DNA from: an uncultured Devosia sp.
GTDB taxonomy: Bacteria > Pseudomonadota > Alphaproteobacteria > Rhizobiales > Devosiaceae
Direction of reading: 5' to 3'
NCBI GenBank assembly: GCA_934553185.1
Contig: CAKTFF010000034.1
Coordinates: 1-11,533 of the forward strand
Length of the DNA stretch: 11,533 nucleotides
Every line of letters starts with the position of its first letter. The stretch's first letter is position 1. The notes under the pieces are model-generated. The model was not told the origin of the DNA. It saw only the letters and a program-made list of their open reading frames with translations, and ran no database searches. Position numbers and translations under genes: made by a program. Shown piece by piece: positions 6,389 through 11,533 of this stretch.

Positions 6389-6592
6389 CTAGATATCGGC
6401 AGGGTCCAGTTCTAGTTGTTTCAGCAGACGCTCTATTCTGCCGGGGGTTAGATCGGACTGGACCATGGTCCATTTTTCGCCGACCGTAACTGTGTAGTGC
6501 GATCCTTTTCCTTTTTTCGTATCGACCTCAAAGTGGAGCTTGTTCTTTCGGGCGTACTTCCTAAGGCGTTGGATCAGTTGGTTTCGGTTCAT
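6389..6592 (-). CDS. hicA: HicA-family mRNA interferase toxin, 67 aa
   Basis: HicA toxins are small double-stranded-RNA-binding-like ribonucleases that cleave mRNA and stop translation. This one has the family layout: an N-terminal helix (NRNQLIQRLRKYARK), a GKGSHY motif in which His32 is the expected catalytic histidine, a strand pair, and a C-terminal PGRIERLLKQL helix. The length of 67 aa is within the normal range. I chose the ATG at 6592 because GAGAGGAC precedes it; the frame is open further upstream to 6646, but that would run through the operator region. The following gene is hicB. The toxin appears intact. The pair could stabilise the prophage or act in phage defence; which of these holds cannot be read from sequence. 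Confidence 0.88.
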   Translation of the reverse strand: MNRNQLIQRLRKYARKNKLHFEVDTKKGKGSHYTVTVGEKWTMVQSDLTPGRIERLLKQLELDPADI

Positions 6593-6626
6593 GTCCTCTC
6601 TGTTCCCGTTTTCGATGATTGATAGT

Positions 6627-6673
6627 CGCACGAAAACGTACGGCATTCAACAACAATCGTACGAAAACGTGCG
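6627..6673. promoter_or_regulatory. Paired palindromic sites upstream of hicA (candidate HicB operators)
   Basis: Two 16-base sites, CGCACGAAAACGTACG (6627-6642) and CGTACGAAAACGTGCG (6658-6673), share the core ACGAAAACGT and are 31 bases apart centre to centre, close to three helical turns. Each is nearly palindromic around AAAA, and their outer arms are exact reverse complements of each other. A third partial copy, CGTTTTCG (6607-6614), lies nearer hicA in the opposite orientation. They occupy the divergent region between hicA and the HNH gene, where a HicB dimer or tetramer would be expected to bind. Confidence 0.65.
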
Positions 6674-6690
6674 AAAAGTTTGGGGGTGAG

Positions 6691-7056
6691 ATGGGGCGTT
6701 TAGGGGCTCGTCAACGCGGCTACACCTCGGCATGGGATAAGGCGCGTTCTACCTTCCTTGCCCGGCCTGAGAACCAATTCTGTCGGGCGTGTCAGAAGGT
6801 TGGGCTACTCAACCCCGGCACGCTGCGCATAGATGGGTCACTGCAGACCAACCCGCGCCGCGCCCATCTGGTGGTTGACCACATCGTCCCTCATAGGGGT
6901 GACCAGACTCTGTTCTGGGATCGGGCAAACTGGCAACCGCTATGCCCCGATCACCATGACGTGGTGAAGCAACGTGAAGAGCATGGCCGTGTGACAGGCG
7001 CGGTTGACATCAGCGGGCGGCCTGTTGGCGATCACCCATGGAACAGATTAGTCTAG
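6691..7056 (+). CDS. Phage HNH endonuclease (packaging-associated), 121 aa
   Basis: The HNH (beta-beta-alpha metal) nuclease core is clear: zinc ligands Cys31-x2-Cys34 and Cys85-x2-His88, the DH pair Asp63-His64 in VVDHIVPHRGD, Asn80 in RANWQPLC, and His89. Proteins of this type encoded just before terminase genes help the terminase cut cos-type DNA in HK97-like phages. The ATG at 6691 follows a G-rich GGGGGTGAG sequence; the longer open frame from 6619 would run through the palindromic sites and is unlikely. Its stop region is shared with the end of the convergent minus-strand gene (nine-base overlap, TTAGTCTAG encoding both stops). It is the first gene of the packaging module, so a homing role is less likely than a packaging role. 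Confidence 0.87.
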   Translation: MGRLGARQRGYTSAWDKARSTFLARPENQFCRACQKVGLLNPGTLRIDGSLQTNPRRAHLVVDHIVPHRGDQTLFWDRANWQPLCPDHHDVVKQREEHGRVTGAVDISGRPVGDHPWNRLV

Positions 7057-7308
7057 GATCACCAAGTTGCCGCCGGTCACATGAGGCGTCACATCAACCG
7101 TTGTGGGTTCATCATCACGTGCCATGAACTGACCGAAGTCCCTCAGCTGGTCGCGTGTGAGTTTCATATCGAACTTGGGTGTTGAGCCCTCGTTCGGAGT
7201 TGCCCTAACCCAAACATCGTAACGGCCTGCGGGCAAGGTGCAGCCCTGGAATAGCTCAAAGGGCTCCGGTGCTTCGGCCTTCAACGGCATGTGGACGCGG
7301 CTGGGCAT
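7048..7308 (-). CDS. Hypothetical small protein, 86 aa
   Basis: I do not recognise this protein. It appears to be a small beta-rich domain: an FELFQGCTLPAGRYDVWVRA stretch (residues 18-37) looks like a strand-turn-strand, followed by KFDMKLTRDQLRDFGQFMA and a C-terminal NLVILD strand. The minus-strand ATG at 7308 is preceded by GAGGG at a workable distance; an internal ATG at 7290 is possible. It is antisense to the packaging operon and converges on the HNH gene, overlapping it by nine bases at the stop codons. Coding potential is supported by the ribosome site and an ordered composition. Confidence 0.6.
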   Translation of the reverse strand: MPSRVHMPLKAEAPEPFELFQGCTLPAGRYDVWVRATPNEGSTPKFDMKLTRDQLRDFGQFMARDDEPTTVDVTPHVTGGNLVILD

Positions 7309-7362
7309 GATCGAACCCTCAGGTGGTGATGGGTTGCCAGCCTAGCCCCTCTGGTCACGGAA

Positions 7363-7414
7363 GGGGAGGGGGTAGTCAAAGTCTGGGGTGCCCTGGGGGT
7401 CGGACCGGCTGGGG
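7363..7414 (+). other. G-rich tract with five runs of four or more G
   Basis: Five G-runs occur on the + strand at 7363-7366, 7368-7372, 7385-7388, 7395-7399 and 7411-7414. The arrangement could fold as a G-quadruplex, though two loops are long (11-12 bases). It lies in a 180-base non-coding gap between two minus-strand genes, upstream of the small terminase. Confidence 0.4.
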
Positions 7415-7458
7415 CAAGCGTTCGCACTGAGACGAAATTCAGAAACAAAAGTTGAGGC

Positions 7459-7476
7459 CACCCCCTTAAGGGGGTG
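7459..7476. repeat. 18-bp perfect palindrome
   Basis: CACCCCCTTAAGGGGGTG is an exact inverted repeat with a TTAA centre. It starts 12 bases after the stop of the 72-aa minus-strand gene. On the minus strand it is followed, after eight bases, by TTTTGTTT, so it could be a loosely built terminator for that gene. Alternatives are a dimeric protein-binding site or part of the packaging (cos) region between HNH and the terminase genes. Confidence 0.55.
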
Positions 7477-7488
7477 ATGTGCATCGAT

Positions 7489-7707
7489 CTACTTCCGGTC
7501 GTAACGGTTGGCCCAGGCAAACCCTCGCAATTCGGCTATAGGCATATCGGCAAGTTTGGTCCAAGCGTCCTGAACCGTTGACCACTCAGCATCTGTAGCC
7601 GGACGCCCCAGACTTTTGTCGAAAGCACCCCGCGCACCACCTGGCACGCGCAACATATCTGCTTGGATTAGAGCTTCAGCGATCGCTATCTCGTCTGCCT
7701 TTGTCAT
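7489..7707 (-). CDS. Hypothetical small protein, 72 aa
   Basis: I do not recognise this protein. The minus-strand ATG at 7707 has a GGAGG seven bases upstream, so I prefer it to the longer open frame reaching 7917, which would overlap the small terminase gene in antisense. The product is helical, with an acidic N-terminal helix (residues 2-19), a DAEWSTVQDAWTKLADM helix and a basic C-terminus. The gene lies antisense between HNH and the small terminase, head to head with the latter, and was probably inserted there as a moron together with its minus-strand neighbour. The 61 bases between its ATG and the terminase ATG must hold any divergent promoters; none is clear. Confidence 0.6.
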   Translation of the reverse strand: MTKADEIAIAEALIQADMLRVPGGARGAFDKSLGRPATDAEWSTVQDAWTKLADMPIAELRGFAWANRYDRK

Positions 7708-7768
7708 CGGCGCCTCCGGGTTAAGTCTGCATCCTAAGATCTGGGCGAAAGCGGGTCGAGCTATAATC

Positions 7769-8206
7769 ATGAACCTTGTCGAAGACACCGGCAGCATCGT
7801 CCCTGAGCCCGACTGGGAGTCGTTGTTCAACGACGCGCTGGAAATTGCCGGCGCTGCTGAACACTGGCGTCGGATCACAACCGAGCTCCGCGATCGGGCG
7901 CTGATGGCCGCTGGCAACGCCCATGCCCTGCAGCGCCTGGTGGTCGCCTACGTCTTGTATGACCGCAGCCTCCGCGAAGTCGCCGAGCATGGCGCTGTGA
8001 CCAAGCCTAAGCGCGGCAATGCCCGTGCCATCGCCAGGACCAGCCCTCACTTCGCGGCCATGCGCGAGCTGGCATCAGACGCTGCGGTCCTGGAAGCAGA
8101 ATTTGGTCTCTCGCCGCGGCGCCGGTCTGCGGCGACGAAGGCGGAGCGCAAGAAAACGGTGGTTCGCGCATCCGATGAGTTCACGAGAAAGCCAGGAGCG
8201 GCCTGA
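7769..8206 (+). CDS. terS: Phage terminase small subunit, P27 family, 145 aa
   Basis: The small terminase recognises the phage DNA packaging site and hands it to the large subunit. The sequence fits the P27-type family: a helix-rich middle (WRRITTELRDRALM; LQRLVVAYVLYDRSLREV), a variable loop, a HFAAMRELASDAAVLEAEFGLSPRRR motif (FGLSPRRR at 112-119), and a basic tail (120-145). The length is usual for the family. I chose the ATG at 7769 by alignment of the domain. The upstream ribosome site (GGGTCGAG) is modest, and a TATAAT at 7762-7767 lies too close to the ATG to be a useful promoter. The last 32 bases overlap the start of the large terminase in another frame, which suggests coupled synthesis of the two subunits. 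Confidence 0.85.
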   Translation: MNLVEDTGSIVPEPDWESLFNDALEIAGAAEHWRRITTELRDRALMAAGNAHALQRLVVAYVLYDRSLREVAEHGAVTKPKRGNARAIARTSPHFAAMRELASDAAVLEAEFGLSPRRRSAATKAERKKTVVRASDEFTRKPGAA

Positions 8207-9992
8207 CCCGGTAACAGCTTGGGCGCAAGATGCGCTGGCTGGCAAGTTTGTCGTGGGCGAGCTGGTAGCCGCCGCCGCCGAGCGCCACATGCGCGACCTG
8301 CGCGATGGCCCTGGCCGCGGGCTGCACTGGTCTATCGATCATGCCACCCGGCCGCTCCGGTTCTTGCCGGCGATGCTTCCGATCACCGAAGGATCGTACG
8401 TCGGGCAGCCGTTCAACCCGCTGCCTTGGCACGTGTTCTGCACAGGCTCGATCTTTGGATGGCGCAAGAGTTCGGGGCGCATGCGGTTCCGGTCGGCATG
8501 GCTGGAAACAGGAAAGGGCCAGGCCAAATCGCCGTTGATGGCGGCGATCGGGCTCTACATGGTCGGGTTCTACGGGATCCACCGAGCAAAAGCCTTTGCC
8601 ATAGGTCAGGACAAAAATACCGCAAACGTTCTCTTCAAGGACGCCGTGGCCATGTGCCGGGCGACCACGCCTGGGCACGAAGATGGGGACAGCATGGCCG
8701 CCAGGGGCGACGTGTTGATCCGCGGCGAAGGTGACAACGCTTGGAAGATCGAGTTTCCCGAGCACGAGGCGCTGTTCCAGGCGCTGGCCAACGGCGAAGC
8801 GGTCTCCGGGCCGAAGCCGACGCTGGTGGCGGCCGACGAAATCCACGAGTTCAAGACGAACACGTCGATCGAGCTTTGGAAAGAAGCCATCGCCAAGATG
8901 CCCGGCGATGCGCTGATGCTGCTGGGCACCAACACGCCGGCATCAAACCAGATCGTCGGCACGGAATATTCGGAGTTCTACCAGCGGGTCGCCAAGGGCG
9001 AGTTCGACGATGACGAGGCGTTCTCGTTCGTGGCCCGCGTCGACAAGGCTGACCGCGAAACGGTGTTCGACACTCCGGAGGTTTGGACCAAGGCGCTGCC
9101 AGCGCTGGGCGTGACCTTCCCGCTGGAGAACATCCAGGGTCGGGTGAACACCGCCAAGCAACTGTTGTCGACGGCTCTGTCGGTTAAGCGCCTCTACTTC
9201 GGCATTCCGGTGGGCTCAACCGAGTTCTGGATTGCGGAAGAAGCCTGGGCTGCAGTGCAGGGCAAAGTCGACGAAGCCAAGATGAAGGGCTTCAGGTGCT
9301 GGCTGAGCCTCGACCTGTCGAAAAAGAACGACCTGACCGCGCTTTCGGTCTGTTGGATCGACGGCAAAGGCAAGCTGTGGGTAAAGACGTTCTACTGGAC
9401 CACCAAGGACGGCATCGAGGATCGGGCGCGTGCTGACATGGCGCCCTATGACAAGTGGGCTCTGGATCCTAGCACTTGCCTGACGGCGGTGCCTGGCGCG
9501 GTGATCGACAAAACTTTCGTCGCTGCCAAGGTGCAGGAGCTTTGCTCGGCGAACGACGTCGAGTTCCTGGCGTTCGACCCGGCCGGCATGGCGGACTTCG
9601 TTGCCGCCTGCGAGGAAATCGGCTTTCCGGTCTGGCGCTACAAAGGGCCGGACGAGCCGCCCGGCCGCGGCTTGAAGCTGGTCAGCCATGCACAAGGCAA
9701 GCTGGTACGGTTTGAAGACAAGCAGTTGACCATGCCGCGCTCAATCGAGCGGCTGGAAGATCGCATTCTTGAGAAAACGATCACAATCGACGCCTCGCCA
9801 GTGACCTATTCCTGCGCGGCCAACGCCCACGTGGTCAGCGATGGCCAAGAAAACCGCGCCTTTGACAAAGAGCGCTCTCGCGGAAGGATCGACGGCATGG
9901 TGACGATTGCGATGGCCGTCGGCGCGGCAACTAACGAGATGGCAGAGGTAAAGAGCTCGCCCTACGAGCGCCGCGGCGTCCGGATGGTCTAA
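8175..9992 (+). CDS. terL: Phage terminase large subunit (HK97-like), 605 aa
   Basis: This is the packaging motor ATPase and nuclease. The ATPase domain has a P-loop-like ETGKGQAKSP (residues 111-120), a Walker B TLVAADEIHEF (216-226) with Asp221 and Glu222, and a coupling motif LLGTNTPAS (249-257). The nuclease domain shows the three acidic positions: Asp380 in LSLDLSKKNDLTAL, Asp468 in LAFDPAGMADF, and Asp573 in RGRIDGMVTIAMA. Length and order match the Terminase_1 type family. The ATG at 8175, inside the end of terS, is preferred over the open frame from 8019, whose extra residues are arginine-rich shadow sequence of terS. The P-loop has Ala at 117 where GKS is expected (GQAKS). The portal gene starts three bases after its stop. 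Confidence 0.93.
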   Translation: MSSRESQERPDPVTAWAQDALAGKFVVGELVAAAAERHMRDLRDGPGRGLHWSIDHATRPLRFLPAMLPITEGSYVGQPFNPLPWHVFCTGSIFGWRKSSGRMRFRSAWLETGKGQAKSPLMAAIGLYMVGFYGIHRAKAFAIGQDKNTANVLFKDAVAMCRATTPGHEDGDSMAARGDVLIRGEGDNAWKIEFPEHEALFQALANGEAVSGPKPTLVAADEIHEFKTNTSIELWKEAIAKMPGDALMLLGTNTPASNQIVGTEYSEFYQRVAKGEFDDDEAFSFVARVDKADRETVFDTPEVWTKALPALGVTFPLENIQGRVNTAKQLLSTALSVKRLYFGIPVGSTEFWIAEEAWAAVQGKVDEAKMKGFRCWLSLDLSKKNDLTALSVCWIDGKGKLWVKTFYWTTKDGIEDRARADMAPYDKWALDPSTCLTAVPGAVIDKTFVAAKVQELCSANDVEFLAFDPAGMADFVAACEEIGFPVWRYKGPDEPPGRGLKLVSHAQGKLVRFEDKQLTMPRSIERLEDRILEKTITIDASPVTYSCAANAHVVSDGQENRAFDKERSRGRIDGMVTIAMAVGAATNEMAEVKSSPYERRGVRMV

Positions 9993-9995
9993 GCC

Positions 9996-10703
9996 ATGGG
10001 CATTCGCCAGTTTCTTGGGCTTGGAGGCCCTTCCAGCAGCAGCCGCTATTCGCCACAGGCTGCCTATGGGGACAGCGGCATGTTCCTGTCCACCACCGAC
10101 CCGCGCGTAATCGAGTTCCTGCGCGATGGGATGATGACAGCGTCGGGGTTCACGGTGAACCCTGAGACCGCTTTGCGCAATCCGGCCATGTTCCGAGCAT
10201 GCAGCCTGATTGCGAACTCGATCGGCATGCTGCCGCTCAACCTGATGGTGAAATCGACCAAGAAAAAGGCCGTTGATCACCCGCTGCATCGCCTTCTACA
10301 TCGCCGGCCAAACGACTGGCAGAGCGCTTTCGACTTCCGGGCGCTGATGCAGCTAAGGGCCTTGGTTCATCGTGACGCATATGCCGTAATTATTCGATCT
10401 CGTCAGATCGCCCCCGGCCGGGACAAGATTTTGCGCTTGGTGCCGCTTGATCCTAAGCGCATGGAGGTCGAGCAGCGCGACGACTGGTCCGTCGTCTACA
10501 AATATCAGCCTAAAACCGGCGGCAAGATCGTCTACCAGGCCAAAGACATTTTCCATCTGCGCGGCATGTCGCTCGACGGCTTGCATGGTTTCTCGCTGGT
10601 CGAGCAAGCCAAGGAAGCGATCGGACTCGCCCTCAGCGCCGAGCTGGCTGCGGGCCGCGTATTTAAGAACGGCGCGTTCGTCGACGGTGTTCTGGTCACC
10701 TAA
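9996..10703 (+). CDS. Portal protein, N-terminal part (235 aa)
   Basis: This is the part of the portal frame before the internal stop. It holds the N-terminal and first core segments, including an ETALRNPAMFRACSLIANSI helix (residues ~54-73) and an IFHLRGMSLDGLHGFS stretch (~184-199). The ATG at 9996 is three bases after the terL stop, so translation is probably coupled. Alone it lacks the wing and C-terminal core and is not expected to form a ring. Confidence 0.75.
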   Translation: MGIRQFLGLGGPSSSSRYSPQAAYGDSGMFLSTTDPRVIEFLRDGMMTASGFTVNPETALRNPAMFRACSLIANSIGMLPLNLMVKSTKKKAVDHPLHRLLHRRPNDWQSAFDFRALMQLRALVHRDAYAVIIRSRQIAPGRDKILRLVPLDPKRMEVEQRDDWSVVYKYQPKTGGKIVYQAKDIFHLRGMSLDGLHGFSLVEQAKEAIGLALSAELAAGRVFKNGAFVDGVLVT

Positions 10704-10709
10704 GGCGAA

Positions 10710-11315
10710 TTGAGCCAGGAAGCCTTCGACCGTTTGAAGAAGTCTTGGCAGGATCGTCACGTCGGCGCCGATAATGCCGGCAACACACCGCTGCTCGAAG
10801 GTGACACCGAGTACAAAACGGTCGGATCGTCAGCCAAAGACGCGCAGATGAACGAATTACGCAAGCTGCAGATCGAGGAGATCGGCCGCATCTCAGGCGT
10901 GCCTCGCCCTCTGTTGATGGTCGACGAGACGAGCTGGGGCTCGGGCATTGAAGCGCTGGGTCAGTTCTTCGTCGCCTATGCCCTCGGGCCGTGGTTCGAG
11001 GCCTGGGAACAGGCGATCGGCCGCTCGCTGTTGTCAGACGAAGAAGCGGACATCTACGAGCCCAAGTTCAACCCCGGCGCGCTGCTGCGTGGATCGCTCA
11101 AAGACCAAGCGGACTATTTTGCAAAGGCAAGCGGCGCCGGCGGGCACCAGCCTTGGATCTACGTCGATGAAATCCGCGACACCATGGACATGGAAGTTCG
11201 CGATGCGCCGCCGCATCCGATGATGGGTCACAATGGTGGCCCGGCTCTCGAAGACCCCGAACCTGAACCCAAGCCCACCCCAAAAAGGGGGAAGAGCGAG
11301 GAAGACGATGAATAA
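10710..11315 (+). CDS. Portal protein, C-terminal part (about 201 aa)
   Basis: This is the remainder of the portal frame after the stop. A TTG at 10710 lies six bases after the TAA and is preceded by TAAGG, a weak ribosome-like sequence formed partly by the stop codon itself, so termination-reinitiation could in principle make this piece. Otherwise the first ATG in frame is at 10848. The fragment has the EEIGRISGVPRPLL and WGSGIEALGQFF motifs and ends in a Pro/Glu/Lys-rich tail. Its stop overlaps the next gene's ATG at 11308. Confidence 0.65.
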   Translation: MSQEAFDRLKKSWQDRHVGADNAGNTPLLEGDTEYKTVGSSAKDAQMNELRKLQIEEIGRISGVPRPLLMVDETSWGSGIEALGQFFVAYALGPWFEAWEQAIGRSLLSDEEADIYEPKFNPGALLRGSLKDQADYFAKASGAGGHQPWIYVDEIRDTMDMEVRDAPPHPMMGHNGGPALEDPEPEPKPTPKRGKSEEDDE

Positions 11316-11533
11316 GCCCCAGCCGAAACCCGCAGCCATCGTGTCAGGCACTTCCGTGGCCCGGCCGCCGCGTGGCGCCGTTTCCAAGCCCCAGAACAAG
11401 GCACGCCCAGCCGCTCTACCAGTCCCGGCAAATCGCCAAGTCCATGCCTTCACCACCCCGCAAGTGATGGAAAAATGGTCCGAAGATGCTGCCGGCGTCC
11501 GCGCCATTGCCACCGGCGACAACATCATCACAA
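11308..11533 (+). CDS. Probable head-maturation protease, N-terminus only (partial, ClpP-like)
   Basis: The frame is open from the ATG at 11308 to the window end (75 codons). GAGGAAG lies just upstream, and the ATG overlaps the portal stop in an ATGAATAA arrangement. The first ~50 residues are Pro/Ala/Lys-rich and disordered. They are followed by QVMEKWSEDAAGVRAIATGDNIIT, split here for length as QVMEKWSEDAAG and VRAIATGDNIIT. The latter part resembles the lead-in to the ClpP-like fold of phage head-maturation proteases, where a short I-x-x-F/Y-D-x-I-G-type strand would follow. Position directly after the portal is where HK97-like phages keep this protease. No catalytic residues are inside the window, so the call rests mainly on gene order. 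Confidence 0.6.
   Translation, partial: MNKPQPKPAAIVSGTSVARPPRGAVSKPQNKARPAALPVPANRQVHAFTTPQVMEKWSEDAAGVRAIATGDNIIT

Larger units (their letters stand above)
9996..11315 (+). pseudogene. HK97-family portal protein gene interrupted by an in-frame TAA
   Basis: The portal forms the dodecameric ring through which DNA enters the capsid. The frame starting at 9996 and the one ending at 11315 are the same frame (440 codons), broken only by TAA at codon 236 (10701-10703). On both sides the sequence matches an HK97-type portal: PLNLMVK, HPLHRLLHRRPND, FDFRALMQLRALVHRDAYA and DIFHLRG before the stop; LEGDTEYK, EEIGRISGVP, SWGSGIEALGQFF and LGPWFEAWEQA after it. The stop sits in the GVLVT-stop-GELSQEAF segment, where homologs read through (for example a TT-x-x-LS pattern). 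No base is missing, so this is a nonsense change rather than a frameshift. The portal is essential, so unless suppressed or reinitiated the phage is defective. Confidence 0.8.

Noticed and set aside
7762..7767. Perfect TATAAT on the + strand before terS
   Set aside because: It ends one base before the terS ATG, so a start of transcription from it would fall inside the gene, and no -35 box is present at the right spacing.
8219..8734. Long alternative frames within terL on both strands
   Set aside because: They are arginine- and alanine-rich shadow frames of a high-GC gene; terL has clear catalytic motifs in its own frame.

Overview
The window is part of a tailed-phage genome, most likely an integrated or formerly integrated siphovirus-type prophage with an HK97-like packaging and head module. 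The host looks like a high-GC alphaproteobacterium: codons are GC-rich, strong GGAGG-type ribosome sites are common, and the P27-type small terminase, HNH, large terminase and HK97 portal order is typical of such phages. I cannot fix the genus; a sphingomonad or rhizobial host is a guess. No tRNA, rRNA, integrase, att site, IS element or CRISPR array is visible.

Left part (1-4839, + strand): an early, replication-type operon. Two hypothetical genes come first. They are followed by a replication-organizer-like protein, an SF2 DEAH helicase with a C-terminal zinc ribbon, a Toprim primase-like protein with an N-terminal zinc ribbon, a ParB/Srx-fold protein and a small helical protein. Most junctions overlap by 4-14 bases, so translation is probably coupled.

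Junction (4840-6690): the early block ends with a NusG paralog (NGN plus KOW) that starts with GTG. A perfect 9-bp hairpin covers its ribosome site. Then comes a minus-strand island: a 66-aa unknown gene and a HicA-HicB toxin-antitoxin pair. The shared region upstream of hicA carries two 16-bp palindrome-like sites and a partial third, which are good candidates for HicB operators.

Right part (6691-11533, + strand): the packaging and head module, in the order HNH endonuclease, small terminase, large terminase, HK97-family portal, and the start of a probable ClpP-like head-maturation protease cut off by the window end. Two small minus-strand unknown genes sit between HNH and the small terminase, with an 18-bp perfect palindrome and a G-rich tract between them. 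The portal reading frame is interrupted by one in-frame TAA at 10701-10703 with no frameshift, so the portal is either a pseudogene (a decayed prophage), made as two pieces, read through, or affected by a sequence error.

A working model, which is inference: the NusG paralog at the early/late boundary may let RNA polymerase pass terminators and the antisense island to reach the packaging genes, as lambda Q or RfaH/LoaP do for their own targets. HicAB and the other minus-strand genes look like moron cargo inserted at module boundaries.
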